The translations under genes were made by a program, and so were the position numbers. Below the pieces are notes generated by a model. That model was not told where the DNA came from. It searched no databases and worked only from the letters and a program-made list of their open reading frames with translations. A stretch of 64,000 bases of DNA, taken from positions 181,415,501-181,479,500 of the forward strand of contig JASDFA010000010.1 of assembly GCA_035772735.1 (NCBI GenBank). Reading direction: 5' to 3'. This stretch comes from Datura wrightii. Its lineage: Eukaryota > Streptophyta > Magnoliopsida > Solanales > Solanaceae. Within the stretch, counting starts at the first letter, position 1; each line of letters begins with the position of its first letter. Positions 13,001 to 25,557 of this stretch are shown piece after piece.

Positions 13001-14367
13001 ACACAAGAAATATAAATATTTAGGTGTGTTTCTGTAAGTTTGGGGTGATAGTTCAAGTACTAAACACAAACTTCACATAGTTTTCAGATACTAAACTCGC
13101 AAAAGCAGTATAGTTCAGGTGTATTTTTGAAACTTTACTCATATTTTATTGGTAATGTTTAATATAATGTGCTAAGTTATTGATTGTTGTAGAAGTTATA
13201 CAAAATAACATTGTTGAACGCATTTGTTTCATGTCATAAATTTTAATAATTTTGTTTCTCACTTGCACCGAAAAACCGTTTTAGAAGCACCGAACCAAAT
13301 CGAATTGAACCGAACCGAATTAGTTTGATTCGATATATGATGCACATTTTTTAAGAACGAAAATTAAAAAATTAAATTGAACTTTAATAAAATCAAATCG
13401 AAGAACCGAATGCTGAAAAACCCATACCAGACTCACCTCTGTGTGTTTAAGACATAAATGTGAGGGAATGGGCAGAATGTCTCAAGTTGGACAACCAACA
13501 GTAAAACAAAGATCCATAGTAGGAACTATAGTAGTGTCTTTTTGCTATGGCCTGATTGAGTTTGTTGATTAGTAAAAGGGTGTAGTGGGAGAAGGTGAGG
13601 AGGGATGAGACCGCACATAAGCGTCGTGGGGACGTCGATGATGTAAAGACTAAAGACGGGGCAAGGCAACAACTAAGCGGGCCCCGCTTCTACCACGTGC
13701 CTTGTCTCGCTCTACACGAAAAAGCTCTTTTTTATTTGTTTTTCTTTCTTCGTCCCTTTTCCAATCTACATTTTCGATTTGTTTCCAATCTATCTTCTTA
13801 GTAAGGTTTAAATTTTAATTTTTCATGCAATATATTTAAATCACAAATTCAAAAAGAAATTTAATATATTTTATTTTAAAATTATGAAAAATTATATATT
13901 TTTTAATTTTTTAATATTTCGTATTAAATTAAAATAGGATAAATAAATTAAAATGGAGGAAAGTATTTAATTTTAACATCCTTATTTTTATTGTTAATTT
14001 CATGATTTTTTGGGATTATTTATTGAAAAATAAAAAAAATCTCATATCAATAGTTAAAGAGATGGGTGGACTTTTTGTATGGACTTAGATAATACTCTCT
14101 CACAAGCTAGTTTTTAGAATTGAATTAGACCCAAAATTCATTTCTTTACTTTCTTCAATATCAATAGTCATTTTTAAAGGAAATAAAAATTAAAAAAACA
14201 CGTACAGCTCTTACTATTGTTATTCATGTAAGAGGAAAAAAAAAATTGGTATATGATCAAATTAGATGGGACGATGGAGTATGAAAATAAGTGCTCACAA
14301 ATAAAAGAGATTTTCACGTCAATTTGATTCACTGCTAATTTATTTTAGATAATATATATACATTATA

Positions 14368-14407
<40 letters not shown>

Positions 14408-17400
14408 TATTTTAAAATTTGTATAATTAAATAGATAGCTATATCTTCAAAACACTTATTTTCTCCGCAAAACTTAACTAAACACCTTATTTTTTAAAAA
14501 TAAATATTTATAAATAAAAAATAAACACTTTGAACATCGAAAAAGCTCGGCCAATCTTCTTAATGAAGTCCATCTTGTGTTTCAACCCTATAATCATGAG
14601 CAAAAAGGCAGGGAATTATTCCATAATTTTCATCTAAACTTTGAGCTTTAAAATATTATATGTAGTGAACTAGTGATAGTGTTTTAACATTTTTGAAACT
14701 TCTTTATGGACTCTGCCACAAAAAGAGATGTGTTATGATTCATGGTTTATATATGTTGATGAGAAATGTGAGTTTATTTTATTTTTTTATTTATCAAAAT
14801 AGAAGAAATTGTCCTTAATTTTGAGGTAAAAAGTTTGGAAATCAGGACTTCACATTCGTGAATCTAAGAAAAAGATATATTTAGGAAGATTCTTATGTTA
14901 TTTTATTTCTCAATTTATCTAAGGAGTGATTTGGGACACTATTTTAATAAAACTATATTGGAAATAGACAAGTCAAAATTAAAGAATAACTATAAAGTAT
15001 TTTATTTTCTATTTCAACAATTTAACAAACAGGCAGATATGTATAAAAAAACTGAAAAAAAAAGTACGAATTTTGTAGGTGGATATTTGTATGGCAAAGT
15101 TGTAGATAAATGTGTCTTTTTTTAAATTTAATCACCAAAGATTCCATGTTTTGTTTGGGTATTATCAATTTTCTTTTTAAGGAACAAGCATTATATACTT
15201 TGATAGAGCTGCTTTTGGCTGCGGTCTGTTATCAAATTTTGCTAATGCCGAATATTTTGTGCACCGAATTATTTTTAAAATTGTAAAAATCATACTTTAT
15301 AAGAGAATTTTGAGAGGATTGGTTAGTTAAAATAAGGAAAGTAAATGAAATATTATAAATTATAAGCAAAATTAGTGCCACAAAATCAAATTTGAGGAAT
15401 AATTTATGAAATTATACTTTTAGATTTTTAATTATTATAATTACTTTGTAGATAACCTAATCTAATTTAAGTGACTTTTTTTAATACAAACTAAAGACAA
15501 GTGATATTAATAAATAATTTTATTATACTTAGACAATTATACGAGTTATTCAGTCATATTTACTTCTTTTTAAAAAGTGACGCAGTAAAAGAATCAACAG
15601 AGCACTAAAAGCATAATTAGGAAGAAAATAAAAAGGCTCCGATATGAAATTATTTGACAAAAGAGTTACTTAAGACATTTCGAGTGACTTGAAAATATCA
15701 TAATAAATTCACTTTTATAATTTTTTGTAGTAAAAAAATCACTAATATTATGTTCGTTATTACAGAAAATACCTTTCTCTCACCAAAATTGTTACATTGC
15801 AATTCCATTTCATCTTAAAAGCCTCCAGTTGAATCAAATTCCTTGTTTGAAAGATGACATTATGCACGTCCTAATAATATAAGAGGGTTGAATTACATTG
15901 TCTGATTTTTATTTAAGTGACTGAATAGATCTTTTTTTTTTCCTTACAATGTGAATTATAAATTACGGTAAAGTAAAAATATAGTATTTTTATGTGAAAA
16001 ATATCTAACTTACAAAAATGAAAATCGACTTACACTCATGCAAGATTTGTCCCAAATTCACTAAAATAAGTGAGCCTCAACAATATTCATATTATACGAG
16101 TTGCAACGTAGAAACTAACTCTAATCCTTCAAACAACAACCCACACAGATTATATTGTTGTGTCCCTCTTCAAGCTAAGTTAGCCTTAAGTTGAAGCTAA
16201 GTTCCAATACTGTTATATCTAAATAATTTCTTTTAGGAAAGCTGAAATGGTCATAACTCGATCACAATCCTAATACAAGAATAAAACACCTAAACATGAA
16301 ACAAGTTCTTCAATCTGATTCTTTATATCATGCAATACTTGGACAGTCGATCTGAAACATCTCTCTAATATGCTCTTGTTTATTTGCTTGAGTTATGCCT
16401 TTTGCTCTCAATTTATGTGCCTAACCTTCTTATTGCACATTTATACTTGGACATGATGGAAGGTTAGTTGATTACAAACACCTTACTGGTCATACTCGAT
16501 TTGTCATGGTGTTTGAGATGAACACATATGTGACTCTATGTCTTTTTAGAGTCCATCTCTATTTATGTTGTCCCGTCTTTAGACGTCAAGATCTCATGTA
16601 CTTCCATTTGACTGGACTGATGAATGAAATATGTTACTGACTCATTCACTTGCTTCATCCTACGATTGAGTTCAACCCATTCAATTGATCTAGTACTCTT
16701 TGTCTACATATCAAAACTCATTAAGTCTAACAAAAAGCTACTTAACTATTGAAATTCGTGAACAAAGTCACTTTTTTTTTTGTATTACGATTTTTTTTTA
16801 TTTTTTTGATATTTCACCCAAATAGTCACTTAAGCAGAAAATAGTATATCCCACTACTTTTTAATGATATGATACATGACTTTTTAAGCCGACAAACAAA
16901 AAATATCACATTCACCAATTTTAACTAAAAAACCTTCTACTGAACTTAATATTCAATCCGTAAAATTCCTTAAAAAAATTCATAAATAAAAATATATACA
17001 CTTAATAATTTACGAATAACTAATCCTTACATTATGATTCTTGATTATAATTCTGATACAACTTTATCTACGAATCAAACGAAATCTAAAGGCACCAACC
17101 CACAGCCCGACAGTGGGAAAAATGAAAAAAAAAATGGAAAAAAAATCAAAGATAGTTACAGGTTTTAATTATTAGCACTACTATGTTAGTGTAAAATAGG
17201 TGTCTGAATTGAAAAAAATAATTGTATATTCTCTATTAAATCAGCAGTTTGGTTGCCTCAAAGTTTCCAACAATAAATTAAAGAAAGTTTGGCCAAAGAT
17301 CCGTTTGGTGTTAAGGGAGTTAATTACTTAATTATTATGATACTCAGCTGTACCTAACTTATTTTTCCTCTTTTTCTACGGAAAAAGGAAATAATTAAGT

Positions 17401-18070
17401 ACTAATTAATTAGTTTAGATCTAGAAAAACAGGATGATAGATACCCTTAAACTAAAGAATATGTTGTTTGTTCGAATATAGTAAGCAAAATAGACAATAT
17501 GGAGTGCATTAATCCAACGTGCCAAACATTAGACCAACAAATAGCTATTGTCTTATGAAATTAAATTGGACAAATAATTGATAAATAAAGGAGAAGAAGA
17601 AGAAGAAGAAAGGTATGACAATTACTTCTTGTATATTTAAGCTAACCTAATAGCGTTAGCGAAGTCAGAAATTTCGTTAAGAATGTTCGAGAATTAATAT
17701 ATATGTATAAAAAATAATTGACCATTGTTTACTACATGTAACTATGCTACTGCTTAATAGTATAAAATTTATTTTCTGTTAAACTCGTTTATCTAGGCTT
17801 TTCAAGTTTACTAGTGCAACCTAAGCCAATGTTAGATTAACAAAAAAGTGGGAATAATTGTGGGGATAGGGAAAACTTCAGCTTAAAGCAGAAACTATCA
17901 GTGAACTTGAAGGTTGCCTTTAAGGATGAATTTTACATGTTTTTAAGTTTTGTCCACTTCCAACGTCTCATGATTTGTATTCCACGTTTCCACACATATC
18001 TTGTCTTACAAAACATTACATAATGCATAGCTGTCTGTCCTTGGATTAGAATAACAGACTTACCTACCTT
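10024..18070. other. 8-kb AT-rich intergenic region with degraded repeats
   Basis: I find no ORF with recognisable protein similarity here. Visible pieces: a pyrimidine-rich, leader-like stretch at about 12480-12600; sequence around 12930-13150 resembling the fold-back family seen again near 28.5 and 32.7 kb; a GC-richer patch at 13590-13720; a (TA)n run at 14377-14402; and a 16.1-16.7 kb stretch with higher complexity that may be an old retroelement remnant, which I could not assign. Confidence 0.5.
14377..14402. repeat. (TA)n microsatellite
   Basis: Thirteen or so perfect TA dinucleotides in an AT-rich spacer. No associated gene. Confidence 0.85.
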
Positions 18071-18077
18071 TATATAT
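18071..18077 (+). promoter_or_regulatory. Candidate TATA box of the PLD gene
   Basis: TATATAT lies 120 bp upstream of the PLD start codon in a suitable position for a TATA box, which would place transcription start near 18100. The leader between it and the ATG is about 95 nt and ends in an unusual A tract. Confidence 0.45.
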
Positions 18078-18196
18078 CAACATACTACCATGACAAAAAG
18101 ACCAAATAAAATTCTGTATCTTTTCTCTCTCATCAAAATATAATCAACCAAATATTGTCAATACTTTGAAGAGCTGCAAAAAAAAAAAAAAAAAAA

Positions 18197-21100
18197 ATGG
18201 AGGGTAAAAAAAAGTTTTTTCATGGAACCCTTGAAGTCTCAATTTTCCGTGCTACATCTGGCAAGTCATCTCTTCCCTTCACAGTAAGTGATTCATTGCA
18301 AACACAAGTTTTTTCTTTTTTGTAATAGCAACCTTTTTTCTTATAACTGAGAAATTTCTGAGGGCTAGCTAGTACACAGTTCGAAACTTAGTTGATAAAG
18401 GCTCGTCCTTCTACCTTTTCCACTTAAAAGCGCGCAGTTTGATTTGTCATTGTTAGAACACCGAAGTATTTGTCTGTAGAGGCTAAATGTTCTCAATGGT
18501 GAATCAATTATTCGATATCTTTTTCCTCCTGCGAGGGAATAAAAGCGAAGTAATAAGAAACCTGCTGATGAATAACCTCCTTTTACTCTCTCACTAATAA
18601 AGCATTGGACCTTTGTATTTCATTCGTCAAATCTTGTTCAGTTCCGTCCAAACTCGATTAAGTAGAAGTGGTTCACCAGCCATTATATTTGTGGTTTAAA
18701 GTCGTAATGTGTGTGTAATCAACTCATCACGGGTTATGCTCTTACCATTAGACCAGAATCCTTGAGCTGCAACGACAATCAGTTTTTAAGGCCTAAAATC
18801 CTCTTCTTAATTTTTATTTGTTGCAGTGTATATCAGCAAATGGAAAACCTGCATTCGTGACAATCAAGATTGATAACAAGACAGTAGCAAAAACAACACA
18901 AGAACGTGATCGTGTTTGGAACCAAACATTTCAAATCCTCTGTGCTCATTCTCCAAACACAACCATTACCATTACTCTGAAGACAAAATGCTCCATTTTA
19001 GGAAAATACACAATTCAGGCAAACAAGCTCTTAAACGAAGCGAGTTTAATTGAAGGATTCTTTCCACTTTCCATTGAAAACAAGAAGCCAAAGAAGAAAC
19101 TGAAGTTGCAATTCATTGTTTGGTTCAAGCCAGCCGAATATGAACCGAATTGGGGAAGAATACTAGAGAATGATGGATTCACAGGATTCAAAAATTCGAC
19201 GTTTCCTCAAAGATCAAACTGCAGAGTGACTCTTTATCAGGATGCACATCACCAACGTACGTTCCAACCGCCATTTCAGCCGAGACCCAAAAACCTGTGG
19301 GAGGACATATACAGAGCAATTGAGGGTGCAAAGCATTTGGTTTACATTGCTGGGTGGTCTTTCAATCCTAAGATGGTTTTGGTAAGGGGAAAAAACTGTC
19401 ATCATTTCCTTTCCTTTTTTTTTTTTTGCTGCGTGGTTTTATGTGTACGTTTTGGTGTTAGATTTAGTTGAGGAATGAGAAGTTGTCTTTTTATATGATT
19501 TTGGCTGACTTCATGAGCTAACTTTTAGGGTTGAGTTAGATCCAATGTCCATTTTCTTGACATGGTATTAAAGTTCTAGAGTAAATAAATAATTTCGAGT
19601 TAGGTTGAAGGTATGTCCAAACATATGTGATTTGTCCAAGGGACAGGATCCCAGGTTTGGTAAGGTGGGGATTGGTTTTTTTTAAAAGTAACAATGGATG
19701 TTTTGTTGCACATCTAGTAGCAACAGGGTGTTGCTAGAGCTCCGTCTGAGTCTGCCCTAAAGCTACACAAGGGCCTCGTGTTATATTATCCATGCTTCAC
19801 GAGGTGGGAGTGTTAGACATTCCTAGATTTGTTGAGGAATGAGCTAGCTTATGTAGTTGAGTCAGAGTTGATGTCCAGTTTCTTAACATTTGGAACACTG
19901 GTGGCTTCTCTTTTCAGGTCCGCGATCCCAGTGCAGAAATTACACATGCAAAAGGAGTAAAGCTAGGTGAATTGCTGAAGCGTAAAGCAGAGGAAGGTGT
20001 AGCTGTGAGGATCATGCTTTGGGACGACGAAACATCCTTACCAATCATCAAGAACAAAGGAGTGATGAGAACACACGACGAAGATTCTTTAGCCTATTTC
20101 AGAGACACAAAAGTAGTATGCAAATTGGTTCCCAGATTACACCACAAACTGCCCTCATTCTTCGCACATCATCAGAAGATGATAACAGTAGATTCAAGAA
20201 GTCATTTATCGTCAACTAGTCGAGAAATTACTAGCTTTCTTGGTGGTTTAGATCTCTGTGATGGTCGATACGATACAGAAGAACATTCCTTGTTTCTAAC
20301 ACTCAATACAGAATCACATTGCTATGATTTTTATCAAACAAGCGTATCTGGTGCAAGCCTGCACAAAGGAGGGCCAAGAGAACCATGGCACGATTCTCAC
20401 GCTCGTGTCACAGGGCAAGCAGCCATGGATATACTTTACAATTTTGAACAAAGATGGAATAAGCAAATTGGCCCTTCTTTGCTCATTCCCATAAGATCCA
20501 TTCCAGAACTAAGCAATCAGCCAAACATGGCTTCTACTGATCGGGATTGGAATGTTCAAGTCTTCCGATCAATTGATCATGTCTCTGCGTGCCCTTTGCC
20601 TAGGAACATGACAGTTGAAAGAAGTATTCATGAAGCTTATGTTGAAGCAATTAGGCGAGCTGACAGATTTATATACATCGAGAATCAGTATTTCATCGGT
20701 GGATGCCACCTTTGGGAGCAAGATCAACACTGTGGCTGCAGAAACTTAATTCCAATCGAGATTGCACTAAAGATTGCAAATAAAATCAGAGCTAAGGAGC
20801 GGTTTTCCGTGTACATTGTGATACCAATGTGGCCCGAAGGACTGCCAGAGAGCGACTCAGTTCAAGATATATTGCACTGGACTTGGGAAACTATGAAGAT
20901 GATGTATAGATTTATAGGTGAAGCGATTAAAGAAAGTGGCGATCAGGGGCATCCTAGAGATTACTTAAATTTCTTCTGTCTTGCAAACAGAGAAGAAGAG
21001 ATCAAGGGAGAATTTGTCCCTCCATATTCTCCACATCCCGAATCACAGTACTGGAGAGCTCAAAAGAATAGGAGATTCATGGTTTATGTCCACTCCAAGC

Positions 21101-21680
21101 TCATGATAGGTATGAAAAGTCTTCCTCTACCTCTTACTCAGCCATATTTAACCCAACTTGCTCATTTGCCACTTCTACATATCGTATTATTGATCATTTA
21201 GACTAATAACGCTTACATGCTAACAATTCTTTCTCCAAATTTTCAGTGGATGATACGTACTTATTAATTGGTTCTGCAAACATAAACCAAAGATCCATGG
21301 ATGGGCAACGAGATACTGAGATTGCAATAGGATGTTATCAGTTGAAGACTGAAGAAGGCGACATAGATCAAAGGGACATTCATGCATATCGTATGTCATT
21401 ATGGTATGAGCATACTGCACAAGCAGAACAAGTGTTTCAAGAACCTCAAAGTTTGGAATGCGTGCATAAATTCCGTTCCATCGGAGACCAAATGTGGAAA
21501 ATTTACAATCAAGATGAAGTAGAAGACATGAAGGGCGTTCATTTGGTCACTTACCCGGTGAATGTGACTGCAGAAGGTCATGTAGAGGATCTTGTGGACA
21601 GAAATGGTCACTTCCCAGATACTGAAGCACCAATAAAAGGGAAAAGATCAAAAGTTTTAGCACCTACAATTACTACATAG
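18197..21680 (+). CDS. PLDALPHA4: Phospholipase D, alpha-4/epsilon type
   Basis: Four exons (18197-18283, 18827-19381, 19918-21109, 21247-21680) encode 755 residues, close to the roughly 760 of this clade. PLD hydrolyses phosphatidylcholine and related lipids to phosphatidic acid at the membrane. An N-terminal C2 domain spans about residues 8-135 and lacks the usual cluster of Ca-binding acidic residues. Both catalytic HKD motifs are intact: H299-K301-D306 (HHQKMITVD) and H606-K608-D613 (HSKLMIVDD), the second split by the last intron at V612. The regions YIENQYFIG and IGSANINQRSMDG are present. The start MEGKKKFFHGTLEVSIF matches the clade. The first intron splits the C2 domain. The neighbour gene downstream is convergent. 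The Arabidopsis relative (PLD epsilon) is linked to nitrogen response and root growth; that role here is inference. Confidence 0.96.
18480..18775 (-). mobile_element. Possible tRNA-derived SINE in PLD intron 1
   Basis: On the minus strand the sequence near 18740-18765 reads TGGTCTAATGGTAAGAGC, a good match to a tRNA A box as found in plant SINEs. A clear B box is not seen, so this is a weak call; it may be an old SINE half or a tRNA-like chance match. Confidence 0.25.
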
Positions 21681-22193
21681 AAGGAACATCACATGAGTTA
21701 GAAGCTTGGAGCCCTTTGACCAATGATTCTGTACATGATGAATAGTAAAAGCAGGTTTCATTATATATGCAATTTGATTGTAAAATTACAAAAAGAAGAA
21801 ACAATCAGTTTCTTGTGATCAAAAGGTGTATATGTATATAAGCACATTGTGAACGCAATAGTCTCTAAGGTTCTTGCCATTTCCATGGATTTCAAACAGA
21901 ATAAAATTCTGAAACTCCCATCTTCCTTACAAAACACATACGATAGTGATTCTGTTTTGAACTTCTTACAAAATCGTCACATGAGATAGATCACAGCAAT
22001 GGCAAAAAGTAAATGCTTTGTCAAAGAACTATGTGCATCTTTCCAGCATATTAAAGAAGGTAAGCTGTAAGTGTAACATAGCCCATAGCAATCTGCAATA
22101 AGGTTCTGAAACAAAATATAGTACAAGCAAATTTTGTTGACTTATAACTTCGAAGATGATTTGGACTGCTCATCTTTGTCATATGCAGAAACT
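21681..22193. other. Convergent 3' flanks of PLD and thioredoxin genes
   Basis: This 513-bp gap lies between two facing stop codons. It holds AATAAAATT at about 21900 and should contain both 3' untranslated regions, which may overlap. No other feature seen. Confidence 0.6.
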
Positions 22194-25100
22194 TCATGTA
22201 AGTTGAGAATCACCAGTGCCTTTCAGCGAACTTTTCTTTGCATGAGCTGGGTCATAATTTGCAATTGCATCCTTTAATTTCTGGAGCTGCATTACATTTC
22301 CAAAGTAAGTTCTTTCAAAGGAAAATTGATTGAAAGGTTAAAAATGAGTAACAGAACATATGCTTAGACTGTTATGAAAATCTACTTCCAAAAAATAGAC
22401 AAAAGAGTTTCAGTCACCACATTATCAGTAAAGAAATTTCACATACCAAAGATATCCAAGTAATGGAGTTCCTAATAGTGATGAGATAAACAATCGGACA
22501 GTGTCTAATCAGTACATTGCTACGCAGGTTAACTAGAAACAAGTTATTCCCAAGTATACCAAATAGGAAGCACAACCATTACTGTTACAGTCTTTTCCCA
22601 CTCCTTCTGCATATTTTGACACCAAGCTATCTCCCCTTAAGTCATTTACCCTCTTTTTATTCGGATTAGGGAGGAGATGAATGGAGTGCCAGGCTTATCT
22701 TAATGCCAATGGCCACTGTGGGAAATAACAATAAAAACACACTGATATGCACTTCATTGTCCTACCTTTGCGAGAGAGCAAGAAAAGGAATCCAGCAGAC
22801 CATCTGCTCCTCTATAGAAGTGGAAATATGGAAGGACTTTTACATTTAAGCTTTTGCACAAGGACTTGTTCTCATCAAAGTTCACCTTAATGAAAAGAAT
22901 CTCTGGGTGCTTTTCTGCAATCATGCAGACCTGGCCATTGAAAAGTGAAAAGAACAAACAAATAATCTATTTAGGATATCTTGGACAGTACATCTCGTTT
23001 GGCATTTGCTAGCAGGTGTGTAAAACTGGTAACGGAAAGATGGGTGAACCAAAAGTTTAAAGGGAAAAAGAAAATATAAACTGTACTAACAGTGAAACAT
23101 AAGCATGGTGATTCAAACAGACAAACCAAAACACAGAAAAGAAAACAACAGAAAGTATTAGAAACTTAATAAGGCCAAACCAGACTAATGAGTGAATGAA
23201 GAATATACTATGATCGTGTAAGTTGAAATTAATCGATAAGGAAATTAGCCCAACATTGAACAATATGGCATAGCAACTCTAGATAGTCATGAGAGAAAGA
23301 TGTAAAATTCCCATAACCACACTTAATAGCAACAACAACTACGTGCCTCAATCTCAGGCCAATTGGAGTTATAACTTAATGAGTACAATCAGACAAATAA
23401 TGACTATGTCCCAATTTGAGTGCATTTCTCTCTTCAATAGTCGGAACATAAAGAAGCTCTACATCCAGCACTTTTACTTGCAATTACATTAATAGAAACA
23501 GATTCTTATGGAAAATGGGAAAAGATTTCCTATCTGAAATATGGAAGATCAAGAGCTTCCATGGCCTGCAACTCCGAAAGCTAATTTTACAACTGAGCTT
23601 GATGGTAAATAGCTACTTATAAAATGAGAAAGAATGTGTAGGAATCCAGTTGAGCTCAAGATGTTTTCTTTGTCAGGACAATGTAGTAAACAACAGCCAT
23701 TTGTTCATTCACTGTAAAGTGACTGGACAATCGTGGCAGACTTCTCCGAGCATGGATGGCTTGAATTGGGTCATGCCAGGGACTAAAATGGAGTTGGAAA
23801 AGTGCTGGAAAAAAGCAGGAGGTAGGGGAAGAAAGAAGAAATGGTGGAATTCCATCCCAACCTGTATATGGTGGACGGTATGGAAAAAAAGAGCAAGGGG
23901 TTTTGAAGAAAGTAACAGTTCAATTCAAAAAATTAAGATGAATTGTATACAGTCTTTATATTTTTGGTGTAAAGAAAGATGTAGAAGACACTGAATTTTT
24001 ACTAGACTTCTTAGAAATTTTTTCAACTATTTATACAACATGGTATTCTCTTTTTAAATATAAATAAAAAGATCTTTTAATGATTTCTTCACAGCTCTCA
24101 ATAATTTGGGAACATTCTCCTACTTTTATTCCATAAGCTCCAAAAGATACAAAATGGTGCAGGAAATATAAGGTACTTGCGCAAAAACACCTTTTTCAGG
24201 TTAAAAAGGCTTCTAAGTGGAGCAGTGGAGGGACTACAAAATTTGAGAATGTCAACAAAGAGTAAGGCCTCTTTTACATGAAACTCTTCTAACCGAATTT
24301 CTGTTCTCATAATAGATATATCCAAAAAAAACTAAAAGAGATTTATTATGTGCTGTAATTATGAAGCAATTGCTACCAGAAGATTGCATTCCTTTGTTAG
24401 ACCTAGCTGCTAAAGATCACAAACCACAGGAGTGCAGAAACAAAAGTTGGGATTATTGTTGTACATCCAAACAATATCTGTAAGAATAATGCATTCTCAC
24501 ATTGGGAACAATGCACAACAAGAGGCATTCCGTAGTTTAGAAAAGCGAGGTTCATTATTCAGGAAAAGCTTAACTACTCACCTTGGGGAACAATGCACGA
24601 CAAGAGGCACACCATGTGCCATAAAATTCAACAATCACTAATTTGTCTCCAGCTTGACTTAAAGCATCTAAAAATTCTTGAGTTGAATGGATGTCAACCA
24701 TATTTGGGGCATTCTTTTCCCACCATTTTGGTTGATCAGTTTCAGCAGCAGTTGCATGCACCTGATGTCCAGAAAAAGAACACTGTTGCTTGACATTGGA
24801 AGTAAAAAACAGCAGTGTTTCAGCTACGTTAAAAAGGATAGTTAAGGGAACAGATGGACCCTAGTGATCTGTTCTACACTGAGATGAATGCTCAGTCTTT
24901 AATAAAGTCCCCAAATTCCGTACCTCTTTAATGAATTAACCCAAATTCTCCATTTACATATCTTAGTTGAGAGCCATTGACAAATATAATCAGTAAGCAT
25001 AGAATAAAGTTTATTTTGCAGATTACTAGTATCCAGAACTGATTTATGTAATCTAGGTAATTCGTTAATTAAATGTGAATGCCCAAAATTCAATTTAGAT

Positions 25101-25422
25101 CAATGTATTTATGAGCCATAAAATCCATAAACGAACAAAAGTTGAATAGTTCCAAATTGAGAATGCATCGGGGCTCGCTCAAACATAGATAGAGCACAAG
25201 AAAAGACTTCAGCAAACACCCAGAAATTACCTTGAAATAAAGCAAAGGCTTGTTGGGGGCATAATCAGAAGGATTGACAACACGGGAACCACGAACCTTT
25301 TTTTCCCAGGAGTTGAATTTAGCAGCTTTAAAGGGGCATGAAGAATACGTGGGGTTTGAAGGAAGAGAGGAGAAGGTGGGAAAAGGACAAACTTTAAGTG
25401 AAAACACAGAGTAGCCTTGCAT
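22194..25422 (-). CDS. Chloroplast atypical Cys/His-rich thioredoxin (ACHT / thioredoxin-like 2)
   Basis: Four exons (25231-25422, 24582-24761, 22766-22930, 22194-22286) with GT-AG introns and all phase-0 joints encode 209 residues. Exon 1 is a Ser/Pro-rich, basic region that fits a plastid transit peptide. The thioredoxin fold starts near residue 80, with the active site W114-C-A-S-C118 in place of the classical WCGPC. The typical ACHT sequence FHFYRGADG follows, and the protein ends with the helix LQKLKDAIANYDP. ACHT proteins sit on thylakoids and pass oxidising equivalents from 2-Cys peroxiredoxin to stromal targets. An in-frame TGA lies 24 nt upstream of the chosen ATG, which fixes the start within this exon. 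Closest named relatives I recall are Arabidopsis ACHT1/ACHT2. Intron 2 holds a LINE tail. Confidence 0.93.
23520..24060 (+). mobile_element. LINE 3' end (zf-RVT region) inside thioredoxin intron 2
   Basis: Read on the plus strand, 23650-23994 encodes the zinc-binding tail typical of plant L1-type reverse transcriptases: RCFLC, then SHLFIHCKVTGQSW, then SIPTCIWWTVWKKR and a final IQKIKMNCI. The piece is antisense to the host gene and only the 3' end of the element is present, as expected for 5'-truncated LINE insertions. It continues at the DNA level for less than 100 bp after the stop. It contributes nothing to the thioredoxin protein. Confidence 0.75.
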
Positions 25423-25530
25423 ACTCCGCCGCTCTTTTTCACATCACAAGTACAACAGCATATACCGGAGTAGCACTAGCAGACTAATTTCGAATCCCAA
25501 ATTCTCTGAATCAACAAGAAGATGATGAAG

Positions 25531-25557
25531 CATATATATATATATATATATATATAT
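25531..25557. repeat. (TA)n microsatellite upstream of the thioredoxin gene
   Basis: A run of TA dinucleotides about 110 bp upstream of the thioredoxin start codon. It probably lies in the leader or core promoter. Confidence 0.8.

Noticed and set aside
13595..13801. 68-codon frame in a GC-richer patch
   Set aside because: Charged then Phe-rich translation without similarity; likely chance.
16100..16720. Suspected copia-type retroelement remnant
   Set aside because: Complexity is higher than the flanks, but no motif of gag, integrase or reverse transcriptase could be read in any frame.
18740..18765. tRNA gene suggested by an A-box-like sequence
   Set aside because: No B box at the right distance and no cloverleaf; at most a SINE piece.
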